Shown: piece by piece, positions 1 through 6,559 of the stretch
Numbering within the stretch: position 1 is the stretch's first letter
How the letters are laid out: each line of letters begins with the position of its first letter
NCBI GenBank assembly: GCA_023400335.1
Contig: JAEXFF010000245.1
Span: 1 to 6,799, forward strand
Length of the DNA stretch: 6,799 bases
DNA from: Bacteroidota bacterium
GTDB lineage: Bacteria > Bacteroidota > Bacteroidia > Bacteroidales > Marinifilaceae
Direction of reading: 5' to 3'
Position numbers and translations under genes: made by a program
Notes under the pieces: generated by a model
Databases searched by the model: none
Told to the model about the DNA's origin: nothing
The model's input: the letters and a program-made list of their open reading frames with translations, nothing else

Positions 1-191
1 TATAGTATTCCTTCTTCCGTCGAACCGTTATCCGGATATTTCGGATCTGAACAATACGCTGTTGTCGGATTATATACGAACACATCAACTTCGACCCCTA
101 TTTCCGCCAGTCCCTTGAGATAAGTCCGGATACGGGTAGTTGCAGCCAACCCCTCCGGAAAAGGATAATTACACAATACAGCAACTCTCAT
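1..191 (-). CDS. GT-B (family 4-like) glycosyltransferase, N-terminal part, cut by window edge
   Basis: Translating the minus strand from the ATG at 189-191 gives 63 residues that run off the left edge, so about the first sixth of a typical 350-400 residue enzyme is visible. The start, MRVAVLCNYPFPEG, is a Rossmann beta-strand followed by a loop. Then comes LAATTRIRTYLKGLAEIG and a second strand, VEVDVFVYNP. This is the usual opening of the GT4-like donor/acceptor domain in capsule glycosyltransferases. The role inferred is cytoplasmic transfer of a sugar from a nucleotide donor to the lipid-linked repeat unit. Donor, acceptor and linkage cannot be told because the C-terminal donor-binding domain lies outside the window. 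The start overlaps the last 23 bases of the upstream wzy gene, which suggests translational coupling. There is no clear Shine-Dalgarno sequence before the ATG, only an A-rich stretch, as is common in Bacteroidales. Confidence 0.82.
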   Translation of the reverse strand, partial: MRVAVLCNYPFPEGLAATTRIRTYLKGLAEIGVEVDVFVYNPTTAYCSDPKYPDNGSTEEGIL

Positions 192-1389
192 TTATTTGTT
201 TTTTAAACATAAAAGGATATAAAACCAGAAGAAATACCAGCGGATTAGCATGTGCCGGATTAGAAAAGAGTAATATACAAATAGCTACAGTTGCTATTAC
301 TCCATCGAGCCACTTATTGTTGCGATTCAAATTTTGATAAAAGCGATAAAGAGCGTAAACGAAAAAACAGAATCCAATTATCCCCCAATGGTACAATATT
401 TTAGCCAGACCATTCGGTGAGATCAGGGGTAAACCTTCCGGTGTTGTAATTTCATGAGTGCCGTAACCTATCGGGAAATGCAGGATTTCGAACAATGCAT
501 AAAGGAAAAACATATATCTGTTGTATTCCACTGTACCGGTTTCGGTATGGTATCCATAGGAACCTTCCTGGTTACTAATAAAATAGGACTCTATTTTATT
601 CGATATAAAATCCAAATTATACATTACAGGGATGATATACATCAATAAAAGAATAATCAGCAAATATTTCCCAAACGACGCCCTTACATGATATGCATAT
701 AGAAAAACAATACAAAAAAGAGCCAAATAACCAGCTGTCGAAAACGTCGTAATAATACCAATTATATAGACGATCGTTCGTTTGTCTTTCAATTTGATTC
801 CTGATGATAGCCACCTATAAAACAACATCATTACTAATATCCAAGCAAAGGCTCCGGGTTCCCACATAAATCCACAATTACGTACCATATCGCTATAATT
901 ATCACGCGGCATATAACGATAAATAAATGCATACCAAGAGGAAGGATCCCTCTCCAAATACGGAGCAGCTAAAAACACGCTAAACGAAGAAGATAACCGT
1001 TCGAATAAAGTAGGAAATAATAACTGAAGACCAAATATTACCAAAGATAGAATGGTCAATACGTAGACTATTTTTTCTAACATCCGAAATGTGTCCCTAC
1101 CACATATCTTCAGGCAAAAATAAGCGATCAAAATAGGATACAAATAATTAAAGACTCGGGTAATACGAAACGAATCACCTGTATACAAACAGGAAATAAT
1201 GTCTACGATTAGAAAATAGCCGATAATGAATACAATGATATTGTCCTGTCGGGAATACTTTTTAGAAGCCCAAATTCCTAAAAGTAATAACGTTCCGAGA
1301 ATAAAAGGAACATTATAGCAAAGCGCCGAAGAAGCAGATATATATAGGATTAATAAAAACAGTGTAATATATTTTTTAATCTTTCTCAT
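169..1389 (-). CDS. wzy: Wzy-type O-antigen/capsule polymerase (EpsG/O-antigen ligase-like membrane protein)
   Basis: This 406-residue protein is almost entirely hydrophobic, with about 11-13 predicted membrane segments (roughly residues 6-24, 27-41, 50-67, 80-96, 105-125, 176-195, 206-238, 241-257, 291-305, 332-350, 362-378, 381-395). A large polar loop runs from about 127 to 173 and another from about 260 to 290. Wzy polymerases are poorly conserved, but three hallmark patches are present: RNCGFMWEPGAFAW at 170-183, FSTAGYLAL at 216-224, and a GYGTHE...SPNGLAKILYHWGIIGF block at 308-340. An arginine at 291 follows the second loop. The inferred role is periplasmic polymerisation of undecaprenyl-linked repeat units delivered by Wzx. 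The gene sits 57 bases downstream of wzx, and its end overlaps the next glycosyltransferase gene. It is visibly A+T-rich, as wzx/wzy genes usually are. An O-antigen ligase is a less likely alternative, given the position beside wzx inside the biosynthetic operon. Confidence 0.8.
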   Translation of the reverse strand: MRKIKKYITLFLLILYISASSALCYNVPFILGTLLLLGIWASKKYSRQDNIIVFIIGYFLIVDIISCLYTGDSFRITRVFNYLYPILIAYFCLKICGRDTFRMLEKIVYVLTILSLVIFGLQLLFPTLFERLSSSFSVFLAAPYLERDPSSWYAFIYRYMPRDNYSDMVRNCGFMWEPGAFAWILVMMLFYRWLSSGIKLKDKRTIVYIIGIITTFSTAGYLALFCIVFLYAYHVRASFGKYLLIILLLMYIIPVMYNLDFISNKIESYFISNQEGSYGYHTETGTVEYNRYMFFLYALFEILHFPIGYGTHEITTPEGLPLISPNGLAKILYHWGIIGFCFFVYALYRFYQNLNRNNKWLDGVIATVAICILLFSNPAHANPLVFLLVLYPFMFKKQINESCCIV

Positions 1390-1446
1390 AGAAATTAAAC
1401 AATGATTTATCCTATATGAAAACTGAAATAAATCCTAAAGCGAAAT

Positions 1447-2820
1447 TTATTTATTTAATATACCAAAAGCCTTCCCTTTAATAAGATATCGATATTGGAC
1501 CGGAGCCCATAGATTAGCAATAACAGCCACAATAATCATAGAAATCAAAAGCCCTTCTAACCCATAAGTTCTGGTCATAAACAATGCTAAAGGAAGATAT
1601 ATAATAGAAGAAAACAGTACGACGATAAACTGTAAACGAATTTTTCCTATTCCGTTAATAATACTTATGTATATATTTCCATATGCCTGAATCAAAATAT
1701 ACAGAGACATCAGAAAAACAACGATATAATGTACATCTATTTTATCTCCTATCCATATATGAAAGACGAATCGGCTCAATACATTCATTAGAATGGCAAG
1801 TGTAAATACAGCAAGAAATATCATATTTAAATCCCTAACCGATTTTTGAATCCAGCTATAATCCTTCTTTGCATAAGCATCCGTTACTGCTGACCAATAG
1901 GGAGTCGTAACGATATAGAAAATCATCGTCAAGACGGACATATATTGAAAAGCAACTTGAAACTCGCCAACATGTTCCGGACCAAGAACTTTGGAAATAA
2001 TCAAATTATTGCTTTGAGCCATTACGATATTGGCCAATTGAATCAAAAAGAAAAAAAAGCCAATTCCAATCAATGCCCGAAAATGTTTTTTACGGACATA
2101 ATTCAACTTCGGCATTAAAAATGGATACTTAACAACATAAAGCCATATTGTATAAATTAAATAAATAATGATCGGTATCAATGTCATTATTAAGGAAAAG
2201 ACAATCAAAGATGATATATAAAAACATTTTATTGCAATGAAAACACTTACTAAACTTACTGCATGAGTCAGAAGTCCGATATCGGAAACGACACCCGGTT
2301 TCTGTAGCCCATACAAGACAAACACCAGCAACCGTAAAATAAATGTAATTATCGTCGTAACAAAAACGATTAAAATTACAATATTAATTTCCCGACTAAG
2401 AGATTCCGGAGCATTCACGATCCTATACCAGTCAAAAAACGGATACAAAAGAAAAAAAAGACAAATAATCGACAAAAAGATCAGGGAAATGACCGCATAG
2501 GTAGTACTGACGTATTCCTTTGCCAACCGGTAATTTTTCAATGCCATAGATTCCGCCAACTTATTCCTTAATCCTTGCCCCAATCCCATATCGAAAAACC
2601 CAATCCAATTGATCAAAGAAAGTATCGTGACCCAGATTCCATATTCGACCCTATCGAAACAAGATAAGAACAATGGAAGAAAACAAAGGCTCAGAATAAT
2701 ACTCAATCCCTTATTTCTCAACATCTTGAGAGAATCCCGGCGAGCCTTTACAGATCGCTTATCTCCTTGCTTGAATATCCTATCGATTATCAAAAGGATC
2801 GGAGACGGTAAAAATCGCAT
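1447..2820 (-). CDS. wzx: Wzx-type polysaccharide repeat-unit flippase (MOP/PST superfamily)
   Basis: The protein has 457 residues from the ATG at 2818-2820. An in-frame TTG at 2829 would add three residues, but the ATG is preferred. After a basic N-terminal region (KQGDKRSVKARRD) come about 12-14 membrane helices, with little soluble sequence between them. Family-like patches include WIGFFDMGLGQGLRNKLAE in the N-terminal half. In the C-terminal half there are VLGPEHVGEFQVAFQYMS and TPYWSAVTDAYAKKDYSWI, which resemble the repeated halves of MATE/MOP transporters. The inferred role is flipping the undecaprenyl-diphosphate-linked oligosaccharide from the cytoplasmic to the periplasmic face of the inner membrane. 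It lies 76 bases after the dehydrogenase gene and 57 bases before wzy, the classic Wzx/Wzy pairing. Length fits the family (about 420-500). No frameshift or missing helix is evident. The substrate cannot be read from sequence. Confidence 0.9.
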   Translation of the reverse strand: MRFLPSPILLIIDRIFKQGDKRSVKARRDSLKMLRNKGLSIILSLCFLPLFLSCFDRVEYGIWVTILSLINWIGFFDMGLGQGLRNKLAESMALKNYRLAKEYVSTTYAVISLIFLSIICLFFLLYPFFDWYRIVNAPESLSREINIVILIVFVTTIITFILRLLVFVLYGLQKPGVVSDIGLLTHAVSLVSVFIAIKCFYISSLIVFSLIMTLIPIIIYLIYTIWLYVVKYPFLMPKLNYVRKKHFRALIGIGFFFFLIQLANIVMAQSNNLIISKVLGPEHVGEFQVAFQYMSVLTMIFYIVTTPYWSAVTDAYAKKDYSWIQKSVRDLNMIFLAVFTLAILMNVLSRFVFHIWIGDKIDVHYIVVFLMSLYILIQAYGNIYISIINGIGKIRLQFIVVLFSSIIYLPLALFMTRTYGLEGLLISMIIVAVIANLWAPVQYRYLIKGKAFGILNK

Positions 2821-2896
2821 TACAAACAAATTATATCGATATTAATAGAAAACCATACCGGAACTCATTCCCTTCAAATCCTCTCCCTACAACTAT

Positions 2897-4165
2897 TTAC
2901 AATCTGCCGTCTACTATTGCTTTATCATAGACCCCTTTTACATCGAAAATTACGTGCTTTTCTTTTAGCATAGATTGAATGTCTAAATTCCAGAACTTAT
3001 TGTGTGCCACTGCAATGATTGCTGCATCGAATTTTTCCTCCGGCCGTTCATTTATGACTTCTATACCGTATTCACGTTTAACAATTTCAGGATCTGCCCA
3101 AGGATCGTAAACAGTGATAGCGATATTATATTCTTTCAGAGCTTTATAGATATCTATTATTTTCGTGTTACGTACATCCGGACAGTTTTCCTTGAACGTA
3201 AAACCGAGTATAAATATTTTTGAACCCAGAACTTGAATACCTTTTTTAAGCATCAGTTTTATAACTTGTTGTGCCACATATTCCCCCATGCTGTCGTTCA
3301 TACGACGTCCAGCTAAGATAATTTCAGGATTATAGCCATAACGTTGCGCGCATTGTGCTAAATAATAGGGATCAACGCCTATACAATGACCACCGACAAG
3401 ACCAGGTTTAAAAGGAAGAAAGTTCCATTTAGTCGATGCTGCCGAAAGTACATCTTGTGTATCTATACCCATTTTGGTGAAAATTTTTGACAATTCATTA
3501 ACAAAGGCAATATTAATATCACGTTGTGAGTTTTCTATAACTTTAGCAGCTTCAGCTACTTTTATGGTCGGGGCAAGGTGAGTACCAGCAATAATTACCG
3601 ACGAATAAACCCGATCGATGATTTTTCCTATTTCAATGGTACTGCCTGAAGTCACTTTTTTTATCTTTTCGACCGTATGTTGTTTATCTCCGGGATTAAT
3701 ACGCTCAGGACTATACCCAGCATAGAAGTCAACGTTTAACTTCAAGCCAGAAATTCTCTCTACTACCGGAATACATTCATCTTCAGTGACCCCTGGATAT
3801 ACAGTAGATTCGTAAACTACTATGTCACCTTTCGAAATGACTTCCCCAACTGTACTGCTAGCCCCATAGAGAGGCCTCAAATCCGGGTTATTGTTTTCAT
3901 CTACAGGAGTTGGTACCGCTACTATATAAAAATTACAATCTCTGATTTCTTCAATATCAGCTGTACATCTGAAGCCGTTTTTGATGGCTTCCTGTAAAAG
4001 TTCATCATTTATCTCAAGAGTTGCATCGTGCCCAGACATTAAAGCTTCAACACGTTCCTGATTTCTGTCAAATCCGATAGTCGGATATTTTGTTGAAAAT
4101 AAACGGGCTAAAGGTAAACCTACATAACCTAAGCCAATTACGGCAATTTTTATTTGTGAGTTCAT
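2897..4165 (-). CDS. wbpO: UDP-N-acetyl-D-hexosamine 6-dehydrogenase (WbpO/TviB-like; makes UDP-GalNAcA or UDP-GlcNAcA)
   Basis: This UDP-glucose/UDP-ManNAc dehydrogenase family enzyme has 422 residues from the chosen start. The NAD-binding fold opens the protein, with [17 protein letters not shown] at 7-23. [11 protein letters not shown] is at 118-128 and SPERINPGD at 152-160, the form usual in N-acetylhexosamine dehydrogenases. The central helix has Lys208 and Asn212 ([19 protein letters not shown]). The catalytic cysteine is Cys261 in [12 protein letters not shown], with Asp265. The C-terminal UDP-binding domain starts near [15 protein letters not shown] (321-335). These spacings match the four-electron oxidation of a UDP-sugar C6 alcohol to a carboxylate. 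An upstream in-frame ATG at 4198 would add 11 residues and overlap the epimerase gene by 22 bases. The ATG at 4163-4165 is preferred because the Rossmann strand then begins within a few residues, as in relatives, and it leaves an 11-base gap. The adjacent epimerase supports a GalNAcA product. Whether UDP-GlcNAc or UDP-GalNAc is oxidised first is not decided by sequence. Confidence 0.92.
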   Translation of the reverse strand: MNSQIKIAVIGLGYVGLPLARLFSTKYPTIGFDRNQERVEALMSGHDATLEINDELLQEAIKNGFRCTADIEEIRDCNFYIVAVPTPVDENNNPDLRPLYGASSTVGEVISKGDIVVYESTVYPGVTEDECIPVVERISGLKLNVDFYAGYSPERINPGDKQHTVEKIKKVTSGSTIEIGKIIDRVYSSVIIAGTHLAPTIKVAEAAKVIENSQRDINIAFVNELSKIFTKMGIDTQDVLSAASTKWNFLPFKPGLVGGHCIGVDPYYLAQCAQRYGYNPEIILAGRRMNDSMGEYVAQQVIKLMLKKGIQVLGSKIFILGFTFKENCPDVRNTKIIDIYKALKEYNIAITVYDPWADPEIVKREYGIEVINERPEEKFDAAIIAVAHNKFWNLDIQSMLKEKHVIFDVKGVYDKAIVDGRL

Positions 4166-4176
4166 TGATCCGTCTT

Positions 4177-5145
4177 TTAAATGTTTTCCCAATACCATTT
4201 TACTGCTTCTCGTAAACCTTGCTTCATGCTAAATTGAGGAATATAGCCCAATAACGTTCTAGCTTTGTCGATACAAGCTAAGGAATGAGGAATATCACCA
4301 GCCCGATTCGGACCATACGTCGGTTCTATACGAGCTATTTCAGCATCAAATTCAGAGAGGTATTCCCGTAAATAAGCAATGAGTTGATTCAACGTAGTCC
4401 GTTCGCCAAATGCCGTATTATAAATTTGATTCACAGCCGCTGGATTGGTCGTTGTCAATCCCAGCATATTCATCCGGATTACATTATCGATATAAGTGAA
4501 ATCCCGACTATACTCACCATCACCATTGATGTTAGGAGCCTCGTGATTCATAAATTTCTTTACAAACAAAGGAATCACGGCTGCATAAGCTCCAAACGGA
4601 TCCTGACGCCGGCCAAACACATTGAAATAACGTAATCCGATATATTCAATTCCATAAGTCCGAGCAAAAACATCAGCATAAAGTTCATCTACATATTTGG
4701 TAATCGCATAAGGAGATAACGGTTTTCCTATTACATTCTCTACTTTTGGCAGAGTCTGACTATCCCCATAAGTTGATGAGCTTGCTGCAAAAATAAAACG
4801 TTTGACGCCTGCATCTCGGGCCGCTACTAACATGTTTATAAACCCTCCGATGTTCACATCGTTGGTAGTAATCGGATCTTTAATAGATCTCGGTACGGAA
4901 CCTAAGGCCGCTTCATGGAGGACATATTCCATTCCTTCCACAGCTTTCCGGCAATCTTCCAGATTCCGGATATCACCGACTTGCAAACTGAATGATTGCG
5001 GATACTTTTCAAGCAAAGGAAAAATGTTCTTTGGTTTTCCCGTTGCAAAGTTATCAAGACAACGGACAGTATGCTCTGCCGCCAAAAGATGTTCACAAAG
5101 ATTGGAACCGATAAAACCGGCACCTCCAGTAACTAAAACTCGCAT
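4177..5145 (-). CDS. wbpP: UDP-N-acetylglucosamine C4-epimerase (WbpP/TviC-like, extended SDR)
   Basis: The protein is a 322-residue extended short-chain dehydrogenase/reductase with NAD-binding [11 protein letters not shown] at 6-16 and an acidic Asp31 (CLDNF) at the end of the second strand. The catalytic Ser124 lies within [10 protein letters not shown] (120-129). The Tyr146/Lys150 pair is in [38 protein letters not shown] (171-190) and [16 protein letters not shown] (207-222) are strongly WbpP-like. Ser288, in GDIPHS, aligns by eye with the small 'gate' residue of WbpP, where E. coli GalE has tyrosine. That favours N-acetylated substrates. The reaction inferred is UDP-GlcNAc/UDP-GalNAc (or the matching uronic acids) interconversion at C4 in the cytoplasm. 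It is followed after 11 bases by the WbpO-like dehydrogenase, so the pair forms a hexosaminuronate module as in the Vi and Pseudomonas aeruginosa O6 pathways. The start ATG is preceded by an A+T-rich tract with no Shine-Dalgarno sequence. The protein is slightly shorter than WbpP (341 residues) but complete. Confidence 0.92.
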   Translation of the reverse strand: MRVLVTGGAGFIGSNLCEHLLAAEHTVRCLDNFATGKPKNIFPLLEKYPQSFSLQVGDIRNLEDCRKAVEGMEYVLHEAALGSVPRSIKDPITTNDVNIGGFINMLVAARDAGVKRFIFAASSSTYGDSQTLPKVENVIGKPLSPYAITKYVDELYADVFARTYGIEYIGLRYFNVFGRRQDPFGAYAAVIPLFVKKFMNHEAPNINGDGEYSRDFTYIDNVIRMNMLGLTTTNPAAVNQIYNTAFGERTTLNQLIAYLREYLSEFDAEIARIEPTYGPNRAGDIPHSLACIDKARTLLGYIPQFSMKQGLREAVKWYWENI

Positions 5146-5194
5146 TGATTTTATATAAAATTAATATATAGGATGATTCCTTTTCACCACGACA

Positions 5195-5268
5195 GGATAA
5201 ACAATAACGATATTACAAAAGTCTCTGTTACTGATAACTCTCTTATCCGTAATCGGATAAACAGTTAC
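5195..5268. repeat. 14-base imperfect direct repeat, units 60 bases apart
   Basis: The plus strand reads GGATAAACAATAAC at 5195-5208 and GGATAAACAGTTAC at 5255-5268. They match at 12 of 14 positions, and the unit starts are exactly 60 bases apart. The second copy overlaps the right arm of the palindrome at 5243-5260. The sequence is A+T-rich and short, so chance remains possible. Confidence 0.5.
5243..5260 (-). repeat. Perfect inverted repeat, 7-base arms with 4-base loop
   Basis: TTATCCG at 5243-5249 is separated by TAAT from CGGATAA at 5254-5260. In the minus-strand RNA this would fold to a 7-pair hairpin containing three G-C pairs. No U run follows directly, so it is not called a terminator. 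It could be an RNA hairpin or a protein-binding palindrome in the spacer between the transferase and epimerase genes. Confidence 0.55.
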
Positions 5269-5305
5269 CCTTATGCGTCATATTGATTATTGTCTTTTCT
5301 CTTTC

Positions 5306-6460
5306 CTACAACCGGTCCAATTTCCGCTGAATTACAAGAAAAAACTTATTTCGTTGAGGATAATGTAATTTTATATGCTGTTGAACACGATTATAGACTT
5401 GTGGCCTGTATTTTTCCAAATAAGCCACTATATACCAGATTCCATATGTAACAACCAAACAGGCCATAAAAACAATCAGAAATTGAAGTTCCGGAGCAAT
5501 ATGCAGTACAAAAGCTGTAATATACCAAAGCATAATCACGAAAAGATTCAACATAATAATCTGTATGGTGGTCAGCACATGACTAAACCCTAATCGGATA
5601 AACATATGATGTAAATGAGTTTTATCCGCAGAAAAAGGAGATCGCCTTTTAGCTATCCGGGCAAGCATCACCCGTAAAGTATCGAAAACCGGAACAGCAA
5701 ATACTGCCATTAAAAAACTAACAGAATAGGTTCCGATATTAGTAGGACCTTCGTATTGCAAAATATTTAAAATAAAAGCGCTGAATACAACTCCTAATAC
5801 TAAAGATCCCCCATCCCCAATAAACATTTTATATTTGCGTCCAAAAACATTATGCATAAAAAAGGGAAACAAAGCTCCTACGATGACCCACGCTAAAATG
5901 GCATAAGGCATATCTCCATAATGTAAAAAAACGATCCCGCAAATAGTTGCAACGACAATACCATAACCGGAAGAAAGACCGTCCACTCCGTCAATCAAAT
6001 TAATTGCATTAATAACTCCCACACAAGCAATTAACGTCAAGGGATAAGCAACAGATACCGGTAAATAATGAATCCCAAATAATCCATGCAAATTATCCAA
6101 AATATAACCTTCTCCCATTAAGAAACAGACAGCAATGACCTGTAATAAAAACTTTATGCGGGGACTTAAATTCAATATATCATCAGCTACTCCGGTAAAC
6201 AGCATCAATAACATAGCTATAAATACAATAAAAAGAGAAGAACAATCGTAATGAAAATAAAACAAACCGACTGTAATAAAAATACCGAAGAATACACCTA
6301 CTCCCCCCAATATAGGTATTGGTTCTTTGTTCAGTTTTCGTGCATTCGGATTATCTACAATAGATTTAATCCGGGCAATTTTGACTAAACGAGGATGTAC
6401 CAACGACACGAGTATTGTCGAAAATACTACACTTAAAAAAATAATCATGAAAAATTCCAT
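5306..6460 (-). CDS. WecA/MraY-family undecaprenyl-phosphate HexNAc-1-phosphate transferase (initiating transferase)
   Basis: This 384-residue polytopic inner-membrane enzyme has about 11 predicted helices, followed by a basic cytoplasmic tail from about residue 348. The full set of family motifs is present. PILGGVGVFFG is at 49-59. The acidic pair Asp93-Asp94 lies in GVADDILNLSPRIKFLLQ. NLIDGVDGLSSG at 154-165 has Asp157 and Asp160. MFIGDGGSLVLG at 212-223 has Asp216. The cytoplasmic DKTHLHHMFIRLG at 279-291 corresponds to the WecA HIHH loop. The reaction inferred is transfer of a HexNAc-1-phosphate, commonly GlcNAc, from its UDP-sugar to undecaprenyl phosphate, which starts the lipid-linked repeat unit. 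THLHH points to the WecA side of the family rather than MraY, but the exact sugar is not certain. The start at the ATG 6458-6460 has no Shine-Dalgarno sequence. A second ATG four codons in (6446-6448) is possible. The gene follows the antiterminator gene by 99 bases. Confidence 0.92.
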   Translation of the reverse strand: MEFFMIIFLSVVFSTILVSLVHPRLVKIARIKSIVDNPNARKLNKEPIPILGGVGVFFGIFITVGLFYFHYDCSSLFIVFIAMLLMLFTGVADDILNLSPRIKFLLQVIAVCFLMGEGYILDNLHGLFGIHYLPVSVAYPLTLIACVGVINAINLIDGVDGLSSGYGIVVATICGIVFLHYGDMPYAILAWVIVGALFPFFMHNVFGRKYKMFIGDGGSLVLGVVFSAFILNILQYEGPTNIGTYSVSFLMAVFAVPVFDTLRVMLARIAKRRSPFSADKTHLHHMFIRLGFSHVLTTIQIIMLNLFVIMLWYITAFVLHIAPELQFLIVFMACLVVTYGIWYIVAYLEKYRPQVYNRVQQHIKLHYPQRNKFFLVIQRKLDRL

Positions 6461-6490
6461 GGGGAAGGTGATTTATAATTACGGCCCTGG

Positions 6491-6515
6491 GAACTCTAAA
6501 ATGAACTTCTAAAAT
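6491..6515. repeat. Short imperfect tandem repeat (12 + 13 bases)
   Basis: The plus strand reads GAACTCTAAAAT at 6491-6502, immediately followed by GAACTTCTAAAAT at 6503-6515. The two units differ by one extra T. The repeat lies in the 99-base gap between the NusG-like gene and the transferase gene, starting 31 bases upstream of the transferase ATG. AAAATG near 6498-6503 can also pair with CATTTT at 6519-6524, giving a weak hairpin in minus-strand RNA. Function is unknown. Confidence 0.5.
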
Positions 6516-6559
6516 TCCATTTTTCTGAATCGTAATCGTTCGCTATACTTAACTTCCAA

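Larger units (their letters stand above)
5146..5305 (-). other. 160-base intergenic spacer, likely transcribed, with hairpins and a direct repeat
   Basis: This is the longest gap in the window, lying between the transferase stop and the epimerase start. It has no plausible coding sequence. It holds a perfect 7-base inverted repeat (5243-5249/5254-5260), a smaller 4-base inverted repeat (5227-5230/5235-5238), a 14-base imperfect direct repeat (5195-5208 and 5255-5268), and a very A+T-rich tract just before the epimerase ATG. No hairpin is followed by the long T run expected of an intrinsic terminator on the minus strand. Since the genes on both sides share strand and pathway, the spacer is most likely an untranslated part of the same transcript, possibly with a regulatory or RNA-processing role. 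That role is inference only. Confidence 0.5.

Noticed and set aside
140..337. Plus-strand open frame over the glycosyltransferase/wzy junction
   Set aside because: It lies antisense to two well-supported genes and its translation has no recognisable domain.
617..814. Minus-strand open frame inside wzy
   Set aside because: It is an out-of-frame shadow of the hydrophobic polymerase gene with no independent support.
2833..2842. 10-base perfect palindrome ATATCGATAT between dehydrogenase and wzx
   Set aside because: Short, A+T-rich palindromes are common by chance here, and the flanking bases do not extend the symmetry.
2609..2845. Plus-strand open frame antisense to the start of wzx
   Set aside because: It lies opposite a convincing flippase N-terminus and resembles nothing known.
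4902..5123. Minus-strand open frame within the epimerase in another frame
   Set aside because: It is a frame shadow. The epimerase frame is continuous and needs no frameshift.
4802..5158. 118-codon plus-strand open frame antisense to the epimerase
   Set aside because: The minus-strand frame encodes a clear SDR epimerase with all motifs; the plus-strand translation has no family features.
5152..5170. TATATA arms with a 7-base loop just before the epimerase start
   Set aside because: The arms are pure A/T and self-complementary, as expected by chance in a Bacteroidales leader; pairing would be very weak.
5212..5225. Minus-strand GACTTTTG as a possible Bacteroides -7 promoter element
   Set aside because: It departs from TAnnTTTG at the first position, and no convincing -33 element lies upstream.
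5243..5260. Palindrome as an intrinsic terminator of the transferase gene
   Set aside because: There is no T run directly after the hairpin on the transcribed strand, and the downstream genes belong to the same pathway.
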